A DNA stretch of 16,936 nucleotides, from contig JAGGTX010000057.1 in the NCBI GenBank assembly GCA_021163525.1, forward strand, positions 1 to 16,936. The letters run 5' to 3'. Made by a program: the position numbers and the translations under genes. The notes under the pieces are model-generated. The model made no database searches. It saw only the letters and a program-made list of their open reading frames with translations, and was not told the DNA's origin. The stretch's first letter is position 1. Every line of letters begins with the position of its first letter. Source of the stretch: Caldifarciminota bacterium (GTDB taxonomy: Bacteria; Hydrothermota; UBA3072; B12-G15). Below are positions 1 to 8,537 of this stretch, piece after piece.

Positions 1-1
1 C

Positions 2-121
2 ATCTTTGTCTTTGCCTCAGCATTCTACCACGACTTTATCTGGTATCCAATCAATGGGAGGAAGGTTGTAAGAAAATGGTTGAAGGAAAGCCCGTGGGGG
101 AGGTTGTTTGATGAGTACTAA
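2..121 (+). CDS. C-terminal end of an unrecognised protein (5' truncated)
   Basis: The reading frame is open from the window edge and ends at TAA 119-121, giving 39 residues that finish in LFDEY. The visible part begins with a short hydrophobic/aromatic stretch (IFVFASAFYHDFIWYP) and continues as a basic tail (GRKVVRKWLK). This could be the end of a membrane segment followed by a cytoplasmic tail. The next gene starts inside it, with an 11-nt overlap, so the two are probably cotranscribed. Because a transglutaminase-like membrane protein and an ABC ATPase follow, a membrane subunit of the same transporter is possible, but nothing in the 39 residues proves it. The frame is chosen because the alternative frames read less like protein and because of the tight overlap with the next start. 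Confidence 0.5.
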   Translation: MFVFASAFYHDFIWYPINGRKVVRKWLKESPWGRLFDEY

Positions 122-1550
122 GAAAAATAAGAAAAAAAGGCTAAGTAAAAATAGAAAAAACTGGTTGATTGTACCCATTGCAGTGATTCTTCTGATAATC
201 GCTGCACTCCTTGCATATAAACCTGTTGCAAATAAAGGCAGGGCCCTGGCAGTGAGTGAATTACTTGGGGATCCCCATGCAGAGTGGCTCGGTATGTACA
301 TGAAGGGATACAAGGTGGGATATGTTGTGAGTAAGATTGATACATTGAAGGATGGTTATCGTGTCCTTTCCTACACCTACATGAGGATTAATCCTGTGAG
401 TGGGCAGGAAAAAGAGGTTGAATATCTTGTTGAGGCCAGAACAGATACAGGTTTTGATATGAAAGGGTTCTCATTCAGGATGGTTTCTGGTGATTATCAA
501 TTCACTGCAAGGGGAGAGAAAAGGGGTAAAAAACTAACCATTCATTATACATCCGGGGGTGAGGAGAGGGTTATTGAGAAGGAACTGAAACTTCCTCAAC
601 TTCCTGCAACACTTGAAGGGCTTGTGAGCCTCGGGAAGACAGGGGAGTTTGAGTTTTACGACCCAACAACACAGTCCCTTATGAAGGTGAAGGTTAGATA
701 TACTGGTGAAGGAATCTATGGTGGTGCAAAGGTGAAGCAATATGTAATAGAGATGCAGGGTATAGAGATAAGGTTTACTGTAACATTGGAAGGGAAACTT
801 CTCAAAGAGGAACTCCCCATAGGTATTGTGATGTTAAGTGAGGATAAAGAAAAGGCAATGAATGTTGAAGGCCTTCCTGAAGGTCTTTACGCTTCATATG
901 CAGTGAAAACAGACAGAGTTATCCGTAATCCAAGGCATGTTTCATACCTTAAGGTGAGATTGCTTGATGCAGATATAGGTGAACTCAACATACAGGATGA
1001 CAGGCAGAAATTGAATGGAAGGGTTCTCACCATCAGGACTGTTCAACCTGAATATAATGTTGAGATTCCAGAGAGTCTGGTTGTTTATACACAGCCAGAG
1101 GAGTTTATCCCCTGTGATGACCCATTGATCGTGAATAAAGCAAAGGAGATTGTGGGAGATTCAAAGGGATGGGATGCAGTTGAAAAATTGAACATGTGGG
1201 TATATACGCACCTTAAGAAGAAACCCACCTTTTCCATTCCAGAGCCTGTTGAGGTGCTCAGGACAATGGAGGGTGATTGTAATGAGCATTCAGCCCTTTT
1301 TGTTGCACTCGCCAGGGCAGCAGGAATACCTGCAAGGGTTGAAGTGGGGCTTGTTTATTTTGGCGATGGGTTTTATTACCATGCATGGGCAGGTGTATGG
1401 GCAGGGAAGTGGGTTTCTGTTGACCCAACATTTGGACAGAATATTGCCGATGCAACGCATCTTAAACTTGAACAGGGAGGTTTTGAAAAACAGGTAAAAC
1501 TGTACAGGGTGATAAATAAATTGAGGATTGAAGTTATTGAATATGATTAA
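111..1550 (+). CDS. Membrane-anchored transglutaminase-like (papain-fold) protein
   Basis: The product is 479 residues. The N-terminus is very basic (about 20 residues rich in K and R), followed by one membrane span at about residues 20-38 (WLIVPIAVILLIIAALLAY). This predicts an N-in anchor with the rest outside the cytoplasmic membrane. The C-terminal part carries the transglutaminase-like core. Cys390 lies in GDCNEHS, His424 in YYHAW and Asp438 in SVDPTF, which is the normal Cys-His-Asp order and spacing of this superfamily. Bacterial members are usually proteases or peptide-linking enzymes, and the substrate cannot be read from sequence. Residues about 60-370 are a beta-rich region I do not recognise. 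ATG 111 is preferred over TTG 108 because GGGAGG at 98-103 sits 7 nt upstream of it. The gene overlaps both neighbours (11 nt and 8 nt) and may work with the following ABC ATPase. Confidence 0.85.
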   Translation: MSTKKNKKKRLSKNRKNWLIVPIAVILLIIAALLAYKPVANKGRALAVSELLGDPHAEWLGMYMKGYKVGYVVSKIDTLKDGYRVLSYTYMRINPVSGQEKEVEYLVEARTDTGFDMKGFSFRMVSGDYQFTARGEKRGKKLTIHYTSGGEERVIEKELKLPQLPATLEGLVSLGKTGEFEFYDPTTQSLMKVKVRYTGEGIYGGAKVKQYVIEMQGIEIRFTVTLEGKLLKEELPIGIVMLSEDKEKAMNVEGLPEGLYASYAVKTDRVIRNPRHVSYLKVRLLDADIGELNIQDDRQKLNGRVLTIRTVQPEYNVEIPESLVVYTQPEEFIPCDDPLIVNKAKEIVGDSKGWDAVEKLNMWVYTHLKKKPTFSIPEPVEVLRTMEGDCNEHSALFVALARAAGIPARVEVGLVYFGDGFYYHAWAGVWAGKWVSVDPTFGQNIADATHLKLEQGGFEKQVKLYRVINKLRIEVIEYD

Positions 1551-2256
1551 ATTTGAAAATGTGGTTAAAAGTTATGGGAAGAAGGTTGCACTTGATGGGG
1601 TTTCCTTTGAGATACTCAAGGGTGAGCTGTTCACATTGCTTGGCCCAAATGGTGCTGGAAAAACAACCACACTGAAACTCATGGCAGGACTACTCAAACC
1701 AGATGGTGGTGAGATAATCGTTGATGGATTTAGGAATTTTGAAGACCCCGAGGCAGTCAAATCCCTTATAGGTTATATCCCTGACGAACCTTTCATTTAT
1801 CCTGAACTATCAGGAAGGGAGTTTGTTTACTTTGTTGGTGGTTTGTTTGACCTTGATAGGAAGACCCTCCAGCATAGGTTTGAGGAACTCAGGCAGAGGT
1901 TTGAAATAGGGGATTGGGTGGATACACCTGCATCTGGATACTCACATGGTATGAGGCAGAGGATTTTATTTGTTCAGGCACTTATTCACGACCCTGACAT
2001 ACTGATAATTGATGAACCCATGGTTGGGCTTGACCCAAAGGGCGCAAGGATTGTGAAGGATGTTCTCAGGGAGTGGGTTGAAAAGGGTAAGACAGTTGTC
2101 ATGTCCACCCACACACTTTCACTTGCTGAAGAGATATCCGACCGAATCTGCTTAATAAACCATGGGAAGATTGCAGGTGTTGTGGAGATTGAGAGGATTT
2201 CAGAGAAGGGATTTTCTGATGTAGAAGAACTCTATTTTTCATTCACTGAGGGGTGA
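1543..2256 (+). CDS. ABC transporter ATP-binding protein (ABC-2 type)
   Basis: A 237-residue nucleotide-binding subunit. Visible motifs in order are Walker A GPNGAGKTT (residues 34-42), the signature YSHGMRQR from residue 133, Walker B LIIDEP with Asp157 and Glu158, and the H-loop His190 in MSTHTLS. The signature departs from LSGGQ in the manner typical of ABC-2 exporters such as NatA or CcmA relatives. ATP hydrolysis at the inner membrane would drive export or efflux, with unknown substrate. No permease follows. The partner may be the truncated upstream gene or may lie elsewhere. ATG 1543 is chosen, 8 nt inside the transglutaminase gene, because the protein then begins MIKFENVVKSYG as family members do. 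The upstream TTG 1528 would add five residues and has no better ribosome site. Assignment to the family is secure; the transported molecule is not known. Confidence 0.93.
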   Translation: MIKFENVVKSYGKKVALDGVSFEILKGELFTLLGPNGAGKTTTLKLMAGLLKPDGGEIIVDGFRNFEDPEAVKSLIGYIPDEPFIYPELSGREFVYFVGGLFDLDRKTLQHRFEELRQRFEIGDWVDTPASGYSHGMRQRILFVQALIHDPDILIIDEPMVGLDPKGARIVKDVLREWVEKGKTVVMSTHTLSLAEEISDRICLINHGKIAGVVEIERISEKGFSDVEELYFSFTEG

Positions 2257-2258
2257 GA

Positions 2259-2885
2259 ATGGTAAGAATAGGTATACTTGTTTCTGGCAGGGGTAGCAAT
2301 ATGGTTTCAATCATAAGGGCATGCAATGAGGGGCGGATTGATGGTGAAGTGGTGACCGTTATTTCAGACAATCTGGATGCTCCTGCGCTTGCAAAGGCAC
2401 ATAGTCTGGGTGTTGAGGCTGTGTATATTGACCCATCCCCGGGTAAGGTTGTGTTGAAGGGAGAAGGGGAGACGCGGTATATTGAACACCTGTTGAGCAG
2501 AAATGTTGACCTGGTATGTCTTGCAGGTTTTATGCGTATATTGAAGTCCGGGTTTTTGAACCAGTTTAAGGGAAGAATTATGAACATCCATCCCTCACTA
2601 CTTCCGTCCTTCCCTGGACTGAAAGCCCAGAAACAGGCGGTTGATTATGGTGTTAGATTCAGTGGTTGCACTGTACACTTTGTTGACGAGAGTGTTGATG
2701 GGGGCCCCGTAATACTCCAGGCGGTTGTCCCTGTTTTTCAGAATGATACCCCTGAATCCCTTGCCGAAAGAATTCTGAGGGAGGAACACAGGATTTATCC
2801 CGAGGCAATACAGTTGTTTGCACATGGTAAACTGGAAATAAAGGGGAGAAAGGTGTTTATAAAGGAGGACGCATGGAAAGGATAA
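2259..2885 (+). CDS. purN: Phosphoribosylglycinamide formyltransferase PurN
   Basis: PurN transfers a formyl group from 10-formyltetrahydrofolate to GAR, the third step of purine synthesis, in the cytoplasm. The 208-residue length is normal. The N-terminal phosphate loop SGRGSN is present, as are the catalytic residues Asn109 and His111 in NIHPSLLPSFPG and Asp147 in SVDGGPVI. These match the Asn-His-Asp set of the family, each offset by about 3 from the E. coli numbering. ATG 2259 is preferred over GTG 2253, which would overlap the upstream TGA, because GAGGGG at 2248-2253 lies 5 nt upstream. The gene sits in a run of functionally unrelated genes with no other purine genes in view. The ribosome site of the next gene (AAAGGAGG) is embedded in its last codons. 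No anomaly seen. Confidence 0.96.
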   Translation: MVRIGILVSGRGSNMVSIIRACNEGRIDGEVVTVISDNLDAPALAKAHSLGVEAVYIDPSPGKVVLKGEGETRYIEHLLSRNVDLVCLAGFMRILKSGFLNQFKGRIMNIHPSLLPSFPGLKAQKQAVDYGVRFSGCTVHFVDESVDGGPVILQAVVPVFQNDTPESLAERILREEHRIYPEAIQLFAHGKLEIKGRKVFIKEDAWKG

Positions 2886-3865
2886 AGGTTGGTATTGCTG
2901 GGATTGGTGCCATTTCACAGGTAGCCTACCTTCCCAGTCTTCAGGGGATAGAGGACTTCAATGTAACTGCTGTTTGTGATGTGGACTATCAAAAGGCAGA
3001 AGCAGTTGCCAGAAAATATGGCATCAGCCATCTATTTGATAATTATGAAGATTTTTTAAGGAATGCAGATATTGACACGGTTGTGATTGCCACACCGAAT
3101 TATCTACACTTCCCCATGCTCATGGGTGCACTTGATTATGGAAGGGATGTGATATGTGAACTTCCACTCTGTTTGAGAGAGAATGAGATTGAAGAAATAA
3201 GGGTTTCTGTTTCAAAGAATAACAGAATACTTTTCCCTGCGATGAATGGAAGATTCAGACCTGATGCAAGGGTTCTGCATAGAACAATAACCTCAGGGGA
3301 AATAGGGAATGTTATTTACTCAAAGGCTGGATGGCTTAAGAGTTTGAAAAAGAAGGTGCAATCCTGGAGGAGCAGGAAGGGTGAATCTGGTGGGGGTGCA
3401 ATTATGACTCTGGGAACCTATGTGCTGGATTATATGATATGGGCGCTCCAGAAGAAGGTTTCCACAGTCTTTGCCTCACTTCACAGGGATGAAGAGGTTG
3501 AGGATTCGGGTATTGTTCTCATGAAGTTTGAGGATGGTGCCTTTGGAACCTTTGAGGTGAGCTGGACCATCCTCTTTGAAAAAGATTTCACATACTTCAA
3601 TGTTTATGGAAACAGGGGAACCGCAATAATGAACCCGATGAAAATAGAAAAACTCTACCAGGGTGAGATACTTGACCTTACACCAAGGGAACCAATCAAA
3701 CATCCTTTCATGGACTCATATAAATCCATGCTTGAACACTTCAGGGACATCAAGAGGGGCAGGGCCCAGCAACTTTACACCCACGAGGATGCAAACTATA
3801 TATTGAAAATAATCCTTGCATCATACAGGTCCTTTGAAACAGGTGTGGAGGAAAGAATAAATTGA
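2873..3865 (+). CDS. Gfo/Idh/MocA-fold protein lacking the usual catalytic residues
   Basis: A 330-residue protein with the two-domain oxidoreductase architecture: an N-terminal Rossmann domain ([17 protein letters not shown], then VCDVD, then [10 protein letters not shown]) and a C-terminal alpha/beta domain. Members normally oxidise sugar or sugar-nucleotide hydroxyls with NAD(P). Here the conserved E-K-P motif reads Glu96-Leu97-Pro98, so the catalytic Lys is Leu (codon CTT). The usual D-x-G-x-H-x-x-D motif reads Thr179-Leu-Gly181-Thr-Tyr183-Val-Leu-Asp186, so the Asp and His are also replaced. The NAD-binding side appears intact. Neighbouring WbpD-type and WbpA-type genes suggest a WbpB/WlbA-like slot in amino-uronic acid synthesis, but canonical WbpB keeps the Lys. 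A non-catalytic, regulatory or altered-chemistry role is possible. The start ATG has AAAGGAGG at 2861-2868 and overlaps purN by 13 nt. Confidence 0.85.
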   Translation: MERIKVGIAGIGAISQVAYLPSLQGIEDFNVTAVCDVDYQKAEAVARKYGISHLFDNYEDFLRNADIDTVVIATPNYLHFPMLMGALDYGRDVICELPLCLRENEIEEIRVSVSKNNRILFPAMNGRFRPDARVLHRTITSGEIGNVIYSKAGWLKSLKKKVQSWRSRKGESGGGAIMTLGTYVLDYMIWALQKKVSTVFASLHRDEEVEDSGIVLMKFEDGAFGTFEVSWTILFEKDFTYFNVYGNRGTAIMNPMKIEKLYQGEILDLTPREPIKHPFMDSYKSMLEHFRDIKRGRAQQLYTHEDANYILKIILASYRSFETGVEERIN

Positions 3866-5874
3866 AGAAGCGACTCCTCCTTATATCCTCAGGGAGTATC
3901 CTTCTTGCCATATCATTTGCGCCATTTTCACTTGCCATTCCAGCATGGATTGGGTTCACCCTGATTTTCTTCGGGATTTCAGGTTCAAGGCGGCCCTTTG
4001 TTCTTGGATACATTGCAGGAGCAATTTTTTACATCCTCCTTTTATACTGGATAGCCCTGTCCAATGTGGGGGATGCAAGAGGTTGGTTAATATTCGGATT
4101 TATACTTTTAATTGCTTATGTTTCATTATATTATGCTGTTTCTTTATACCTTTTCTTCAAGATGGAAGAAAGGGGCTGGTGGGTTTTCCTGTGGCCATTT
4201 GTCTTTACTGGTTTAGAATTTCTCAGGTCCCTTTCATCAAGTTTTGGTTTTCCCTGGGGCAGTATTGCATATTCACAATCACGGCTCTACTTTATGTTCC
4301 AGTTTGCTGATATTGGTGGCATACCACTTGTGACGCTCTGGGTTCTCTATTTTAATCTATTCCTTTATCTTTTTATAAAGAGGAGGAAAAGGCAGTATAT
4401 TTATGTTCTAATTGTTCTTCCCCTTTTTGCGCTTGTTTATTCCTTTATTGATTTAAGGATCCCTTTGAAGGAGAAGGGGAGTCTGAATGTATGCATTGTT
4501 CAGCCCAATGTTGCCCCGGAGATAAAACGTTCCGGTGGGGTTGAAAGAAGGCTCAGGTTGATAGAGGATATGCTTTTACAGTCTCCAGGTTCAGACCTTT
4601 ATATTCTTCCCGAATCTGCCTCTCCCTGCCTTTTGCTCTCTTCCTCCTGGTGCAGGGAAAGGTTTATCAAACTTTCTGATACACTGAATGCTGGACTTGT
4701 TGTTGGAACCCAGGAATTAAAATACCATTCTGGCAGACGAAAACCCCACAACTCAGCCGTCTTTTTATTCAATGGGAACATAAGGGGGGTTTACAGGAAG
4801 ATTTATCTTGTTTCCTTTGCTGAGAGGCTTCCATTCAACGATGTTATACCCGCGTTGAACAATATAAACTTCGGTCAGGGAGATTTCATACCTGGTAAAG
4901 AGTATCGTGTTTTTAACATAAAAGGCCTTGGTTTTTCAACGCCAATATGCTATGAAGAGATTTTCCCGAGGGTTGTGAGGAGATATGTCAGGAATGGAGC
5001 AAACTTCATCGTGAACATCACAGAGGACTCATGGTTTGGCAGGACATCAGGACCATTCCAGCACTTTGAGATGTCCATATTCAGGGCAATAGAATACAAA
5101 AGGCCTGTTATAAGGTGTGCGAATTCTGGTGTCAGTGGGTTTATTGACCCGCATGGCAGGATAAGAAAAATGACACACATCTTTACAAGGGAGATTGTGC
5201 CGGTTCAGGTTCATGGGATTGAGACAAGAACCATTTATGCGAGGATTGGCGATGTCTTTGGATGGATTTCCCTTTTCTTTGCAGTATTTTCATTTTATTA
5301 CTTTCTGAAGAGGGATTATTACAAACACAGGACAGCAATTGTTGAGAGATACGCAGAGGTAGGGAAGGGAACGAAAATCTGGCATTTTTCACACATAATG
5401 GGAAAAGTAGGAGAGAATTGTGTCATTGGTCAGAACTGTTTTGTTGGCAGGGAAGCAGTGATTGGGAATGGGGTGAAACTTGAGAATGGGGTGAATGTTT
5501 TCTCAAAGGTGACCATTGAGGAGGATGTTTTTGTGGGACCGGAGGCAACATTTACAAACGACATAAACCCCAGGGCACCATTTCCAAAGGGAGGCAGGTG
5601 GATACCAACCCTTGTTAAAAGGGGAGCAACCATTGGTGCAAATGCAACCATACTTCCAGGTGTAACCATTGGTAAGTGGTCCATGGTTGGTGCAGGGAGT
5701 GTTGTTACCGGGGATGTTCCTGATTTTGCCATTGTGCGTGGAAATCCTGCCAGACACACAGGATGGATATGTATATGTGGAACAAAACTTGAATTTGAAA
5801 ATAAAAAGGCAGTTTGTTCTGCCTGTGGAAGGGAATACAGAATAAAGGATGGCAGGGTTGAAGCCTTATCTTGA
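3862..5874 (+). CDS. Lnt apolipoprotein N-acyltransferase fused to a WbpD/WlbB-type N-acetyltransferase
   Basis: The product is 670 residues. Residues 1-200 hold several membrane helices. Residues about 205-455 are the nitrilase-fold domain of Lnt with catalytic triad Glu251 (ILPE), Lys313 (VYRKIYL) and Cys363 (PICYEE). A last membrane helix lies at about 465-483. Lnt N-acylates lipoproteins at the outer face of the inner membrane. From residue about 485 the protein continues without a break into a left-handed beta-helix acetyltransferase of WbpD/WlbB type ([42 protein letters not shown]), which N-acetylates a UDP-3-amino-uronic acid. It ends in a CxC-x12-CxxC zinc-ribbon-like tail (Cys637, 639, 652, 655). 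Lnt C-termini are cytoplasmic, so the acetyltransferase would face the cytosol as its substrates require. The start is TTG, 4 nt overlapping the previous gene, with GGAGGAA 8 nt upstream. No ATG, GTG or TTG start lies at the domain junction. Confidence 0.9.
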   Translation: MKKRLLLISSGSILLAISFAPFSLAIPAWIGFTLIFFGISGSRRPFVLGYIAGAIFYILLLYWIALSNVGDARGWLIFGFILLIAYVSLYYAVSLYLFFKMEERGWWVFLWPFVFTGLEFLRSLSSSFGFPWGSIAYSQSRLYFMFQFADIGGIPLVTLWVLYFNLFLYLFIKRRKRQYIYVLIVLPLFALVYSFIDLRIPLKEKGSLNVCIVQPNVAPEIKRSGGVERRLRLIEDMLLQSPGSDLYILPESASPCLLLSSSWCRERFIKLSDTLNAGLVVGTQELKYHSGRRKPHNSAVFLFNGNIRGVYRKIYLVSFAERLPFNDVIPALNNINFGQGDFIPGKEYRVFNIKGLGFSTPICYEEIFPRVVRRYVRNGANFIVNITEDSWFGRTSGPFQHFEMSIFRAIEYKRPVIRCANSGVSGFIDPHGRIRKMTHIFTREIVPVQVHGIETRTIYARIGDVFGWISLFFAVFSFYYFLKRDYYKHRTAIVERYAEVGKGTKIWHFSHIMGKVGENCVIGQNCFVGREAVIGNGVKLENGVNVFSKVTIEEDVFVGPEATFTNDINPRAPFPKGGRWIPTLVKRGATIGANATILPGVTIGKWSMVGAGSVVTGDVPDFAIVRGNPARHTGWICICGTKLEFENKKAVCSACGREYRIKDGRVEALS

Positions 5875-7234
5875 AAGAAAACTTCTTTCCCATCCACTTG
5901 TCAGGAAGATAATTCCATATAAAAAGGGATTCTCAATATACATTGTTGGTGGAACCATCAGGGATTTTTTGCTTGGTAAAAATCCTGTTGACCTTGACAT
6001 CGTTGTTGAGGGAGATGGTAAGGCATTTGCAGAGAAACTTGGAAAGGTTATACCTTTGAAGAAGGAACTGGATGAATGGAGGGTTGTTTTTAAGGATGGA
6101 TTCATTGATGTTCTTGGTATAGATGTTCCCATTGAGGAAGACCTGAAAAGGAGGGATTTTACCATCAACAGCATGGCATACCACCTGAACACGGGCCGTT
6201 TTTTTGACCCAATGAATGGGATTAAGGACCTTGAAAATAACATATTGAGGGCAAACAGTGAGGCAAGCATAGTTTCTGACCCAATAAGGATATTGAGGGG
6301 ATTGAGAATATCCTCTGAACTTGGGTTTGGGATAGAGAATGAAACAATGAGCTTTTTCAGGGTTCATGCACAGAAAATAAGGAAAAGTGCCGGGGAGAGA
6401 ATACATCAGGAACTTGTGCTCTTTTTCTCCAGGGATAATACAGGGGATTACATTGTTCCCGAGGTTTTTGATGCACTATTCCCTGGTTTCATGGAGATGG
6501 AGAAAATAGGAGGCGGTAGAAACACAAGTATCAATCTGTTGGAGCACAGTATCCTTTCCCTCAAGTTTCTGGAGAAATGTATAAAGGAAAGGTCACCTTT
6601 TGAGGGATTCTGGAAGAAGATAGATGAGTATATCAGGAATAAAGGTTATCTATTAAAAATATTCACACTCCTCCATGATATAAAGAAGCCGGAAACCTTT
6701 TCAGAGGATGAGAATGGAAATGTCCATTTTTATGGGCATGACGAACTGGGAGCACAGTGGTTTTATGATGTTGGTAAGTCATTGAGATTTTCAAAGAAGG
6801 AGATTGAGTATGTTTCAAGGATGATAAAAAACCATATGTGGTTACACCTGCTCTCATCACAGCCTGAAATTACAGAGAGGGCAAAGCGGAGAATGATATT
6901 CAAACTTGGAGAAGATGTTATGGGGCTTGCAATTTTTTCATATGCTGATAGTATGGCTTCTGGTGGGGTAGAGGTGGAAAGGGTTGTGAAGGCAGGTGAG
7001 GAGGTATTATCCTACTACTTCACCTCAAAGAGGGAGATAAAAAGGATTTTGTATGGAAGGGATATAATAAAAGAATTTGGACTTGAACCTGGACCATTCA
7101 TAGGGCATCTACTTGCAAGGGTTCAGTCTGCCTATGAGGATGGATATGTTAAAACAAAGGAAGAGGCAATTGATTATGTGAGGAAAATCCTCGTTGATGA
7201 AGGAATAATAAAAGGAGGTATGAAGGATGCTTGA
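5849..7234 (+). CDS. Class II tRNA nucleotidyltransferase (CCA-, or possibly CC-, adding)
   Basis: The protein has up to 461 residues. Motif A is complete: GGTIRD (34-39) and the metal-binding DLD (Asp48, Asp50). Motif B is [10 protein letters not shown] from residue 101, followed by [17 protein letters not shown], then [17 protein letters not shown]. An HD domain follows, with LHDIKK (His276-Asp277), as in many bacterial enzymes of this class. The enzyme rebuilds or completes tRNA 3' ends in the cytoplasm. The stretch between Asp48 and Arg101 is about 15 residues shorter than in typical CCA enzymes. The segment that normally forms the flexible loop is missing, a feature of CC-adding enzymes. 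ATG 5849 overlaps the upstream gene by 26 nt. TTG 5858, with AAAGGA 8 nt upstream, is an alternative start. A poly(A) polymerase activity cannot be excluded. Confidence 0.9.
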   Translation: MAGLKPYLERKLLSHPLVRKIIPYKKGFSIYIVGGTIRDFLLGKNPVDLDIVVEGDGKAFAEKLGKVIPLKKELDEWRVVFKDGFIDVLGIDVPIEEDLKRRDFTINSMAYHLNTGRFFDPMNGIKDLENNILRANSEASIVSDPIRILRGLRISSELGFGIENETMSFFRVHAQKIRKSAGERIHQELVLFFSRDNTGDYIVPEVFDALFPGFMEMEKIGGGRNTSINLLEHSILSLKFLEKCIKERSPFEGFWKKIDEYIRNKGYLLKIFTLLHDIKKPETFSEDENGNVHFYGHDELGAQWFYDVGKSLRFSKKEIEYVSRMIKNHMWLHLLSSQPEITERAKRRMIFKLGEDVMGLAIFSYADSMASGGVEVERVVKAGEEVLSYYFTSKREIKRILYGRDIIKEFGLEPGPFIGHLLARVQSAYEDGYVKTKEEAIDYVRKILVDEGIIKGGMKDA

Positions 7235-8537
7235 GGAGAAGATAAGGAGTAAAAAGGCAAAAATAGGGGTTGTTGGACTGGGTTATGTTGGTCTTCCCCT
7301 TGCTGTTAGTTTTTTGAAGGAGGGGTTTGTTGTTATAGGGCTCGACATAAGCAATGAAAGGGTGGAACTCCTTAAAAAAGGAAAAAGTTACATTGATGAT
7401 GTTCAGGATGATGAAATTAAGCCATTTGTGAAGAATGGAAGGTTCATATTAACAACAGAATATTCAAGTTTGGAGGATGCTGATGCAATAAACATATGTG
7501 TTCCAACACCATTCACCGTTACAAAAGACCCAGACCTTAAATATGTTATAGATGCCTCAGAGAGAATTGGAGAGGTTCTGAAAAAGGAGCAGATAGTTAT
7601 CCTGAAGAGCACAACCTATCCTGAAACCACTGAGAAGGTTGTATTGCCCATTCTGGAAAGAAAGTCGGGGCTCAGGGCAGGGAAGGATTTTTATCTTGCC
7701 TTTGCACCTGAAAGGGTTGACCCCGGTAACAAAAAGTTCCCTCCAAGAACAATCCCTGCTGTTGTTGGAGGATACACGAAAAAATGCACAAAATTGACTG
7801 CACTTCTTTATTCTCAGATCGTTGACAGGGTTGTTCCTGTTTCAAACCCCAGGGTTGCTGAGATGACAAAGCTCCTTGAGAACATCTTCAGGAATGTGAA
7901 TATTGCCCTTGTTAATGAACTTGCCCTTCTCTGTGAAAGGATGGGTGGTGTGGATATGTGGGAGGTTATTGAGGCAGCAAGCACAAAACCATTCGGATTC
8001 ATGCCTTTTTACCCTGGTCCTGGTCTGGGAGGACACTGTATTCCCATAGACCCGTACTACCTTTCATGGAAGGCAAGGGAGTATGACTTTCACACAAGTT
8101 TTATAGAACTTGCTGCAAAGGTTAATGAGGATATGCCTTATCATGTGATTCAAAAACTTCAGGATGTTCTGAACAGGAATGGTATTGTTTTGAAGGATGC
8201 AACGGTTTTGATTCTTGGGGTGTCATTCAAGGAGAATATATCCGACACAAGGAACTCTCCAGCATTGAAGATTATGAGTTTGCTTATGCACCGTGTTAAG
8301 AAACTTATCTACAACGACCCCTATGTTCCATCTGTTTCCGTTGATGGGAAAATTTTTGATTCAAAAAAACTGACAAGGCAACTCCTCAAGGGGATAGATG
8401 TTGTGCTTATAACTGCTGCACACAGGGATTATGATTACAGGTGGATTGTTAAGAATTCAAGGATTGTGCTTGATACGAGGAATGCAACAAAGAATATAAG
8501 GGCAAAGAACCTGTTCAAACTGGGATTGAGGAAGTGA
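7227..8537 (+). CDS. UDP-N-acetylhexosamine 6-dehydrogenase (WbpA/WecC family)
   Basis: A 436-residue nucleotide-sugar dehydrogenase that would oxidise C6 of a UDP-HexNAc twice, using NAD, to the uronic acid in the cytoplasm. Visible features in order are the N-terminal Rossmann motif GVVGLGYVGLP, CVPTPF, LKSTTYPETTEK, APERVDPGN, the central helix region NIFRNVNIALVNELA, the catalytic Cys271 in GGHCIPIDPYYL, and the C-terminal GVSFKENISDTRNSP. The GGHCIPIDP form and the PERVDPGN motif fit the WbpA/WecC/VipA group better than UDP-glucose dehydrogenase. Whether the substrate is UDP-GlcNAc or UDP-GalNAc cannot be decided. AAAGGAGG (7211-7218) gives an 8-nt spacer to ATG 7227. The gene overlaps its neighbours by 8 and 4 nt. 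With the WbpD domain upstream it supports an amino-uronic acid pathway for surface glycan. Confidence 0.93.
   Translation: MLEEKIRSKKAKIGVVGLGYVGLPLAVSFLKEGFVVIGLDISNERVELLKKGKSYIDDVQDDEIKPFVKNGRFILTTEYSSLEDADAINICVPTPFTVTKDPDLKYVIDASERIGEVLKKEQIVILKSTTYPETTEKVVLPILERKSGLRAGKDFYLAFAPERVDPGNKKFPPRTIPAVVGGYTKKCTKLTALLYSQIVDRVVPVSNPRVAEMTKLLENIFRNVNIALVNELALLCERMGGVDMWEVIEAASTKPFGFMPFYPGPGLGGHCIPIDPYYLSWKAREYDFHTSFIELAAKVNEDMPYHVIQKLQDVLNRNGIVLKDATVLILGVSFKENISDTRNSPALKIMSLLMHRVKKLIYNDPYVPSVSVDGKIFDSKKLTRQLLKGIDVVLITAAHRDYDYRWIVKNSRIVLDTRNATKNIRAKNLFKLGLRK

Noticed and set aside
1939..1962. Defective ABC signature motif
   Set aside because: YSHGMRQR differs from LSGGQ but is the form usual in ABC-2 type exporters, so it is not evidence of inactivity.
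5430..6406. Three minus-strand open frames of 134-157 codons
   Set aside because: They lie wholly opposite well-supported plus-strand genes (the acetyltransferase domain and the tRNA nucleotidyltransferase), show no family motifs, and reflect the codon bias of those genes.
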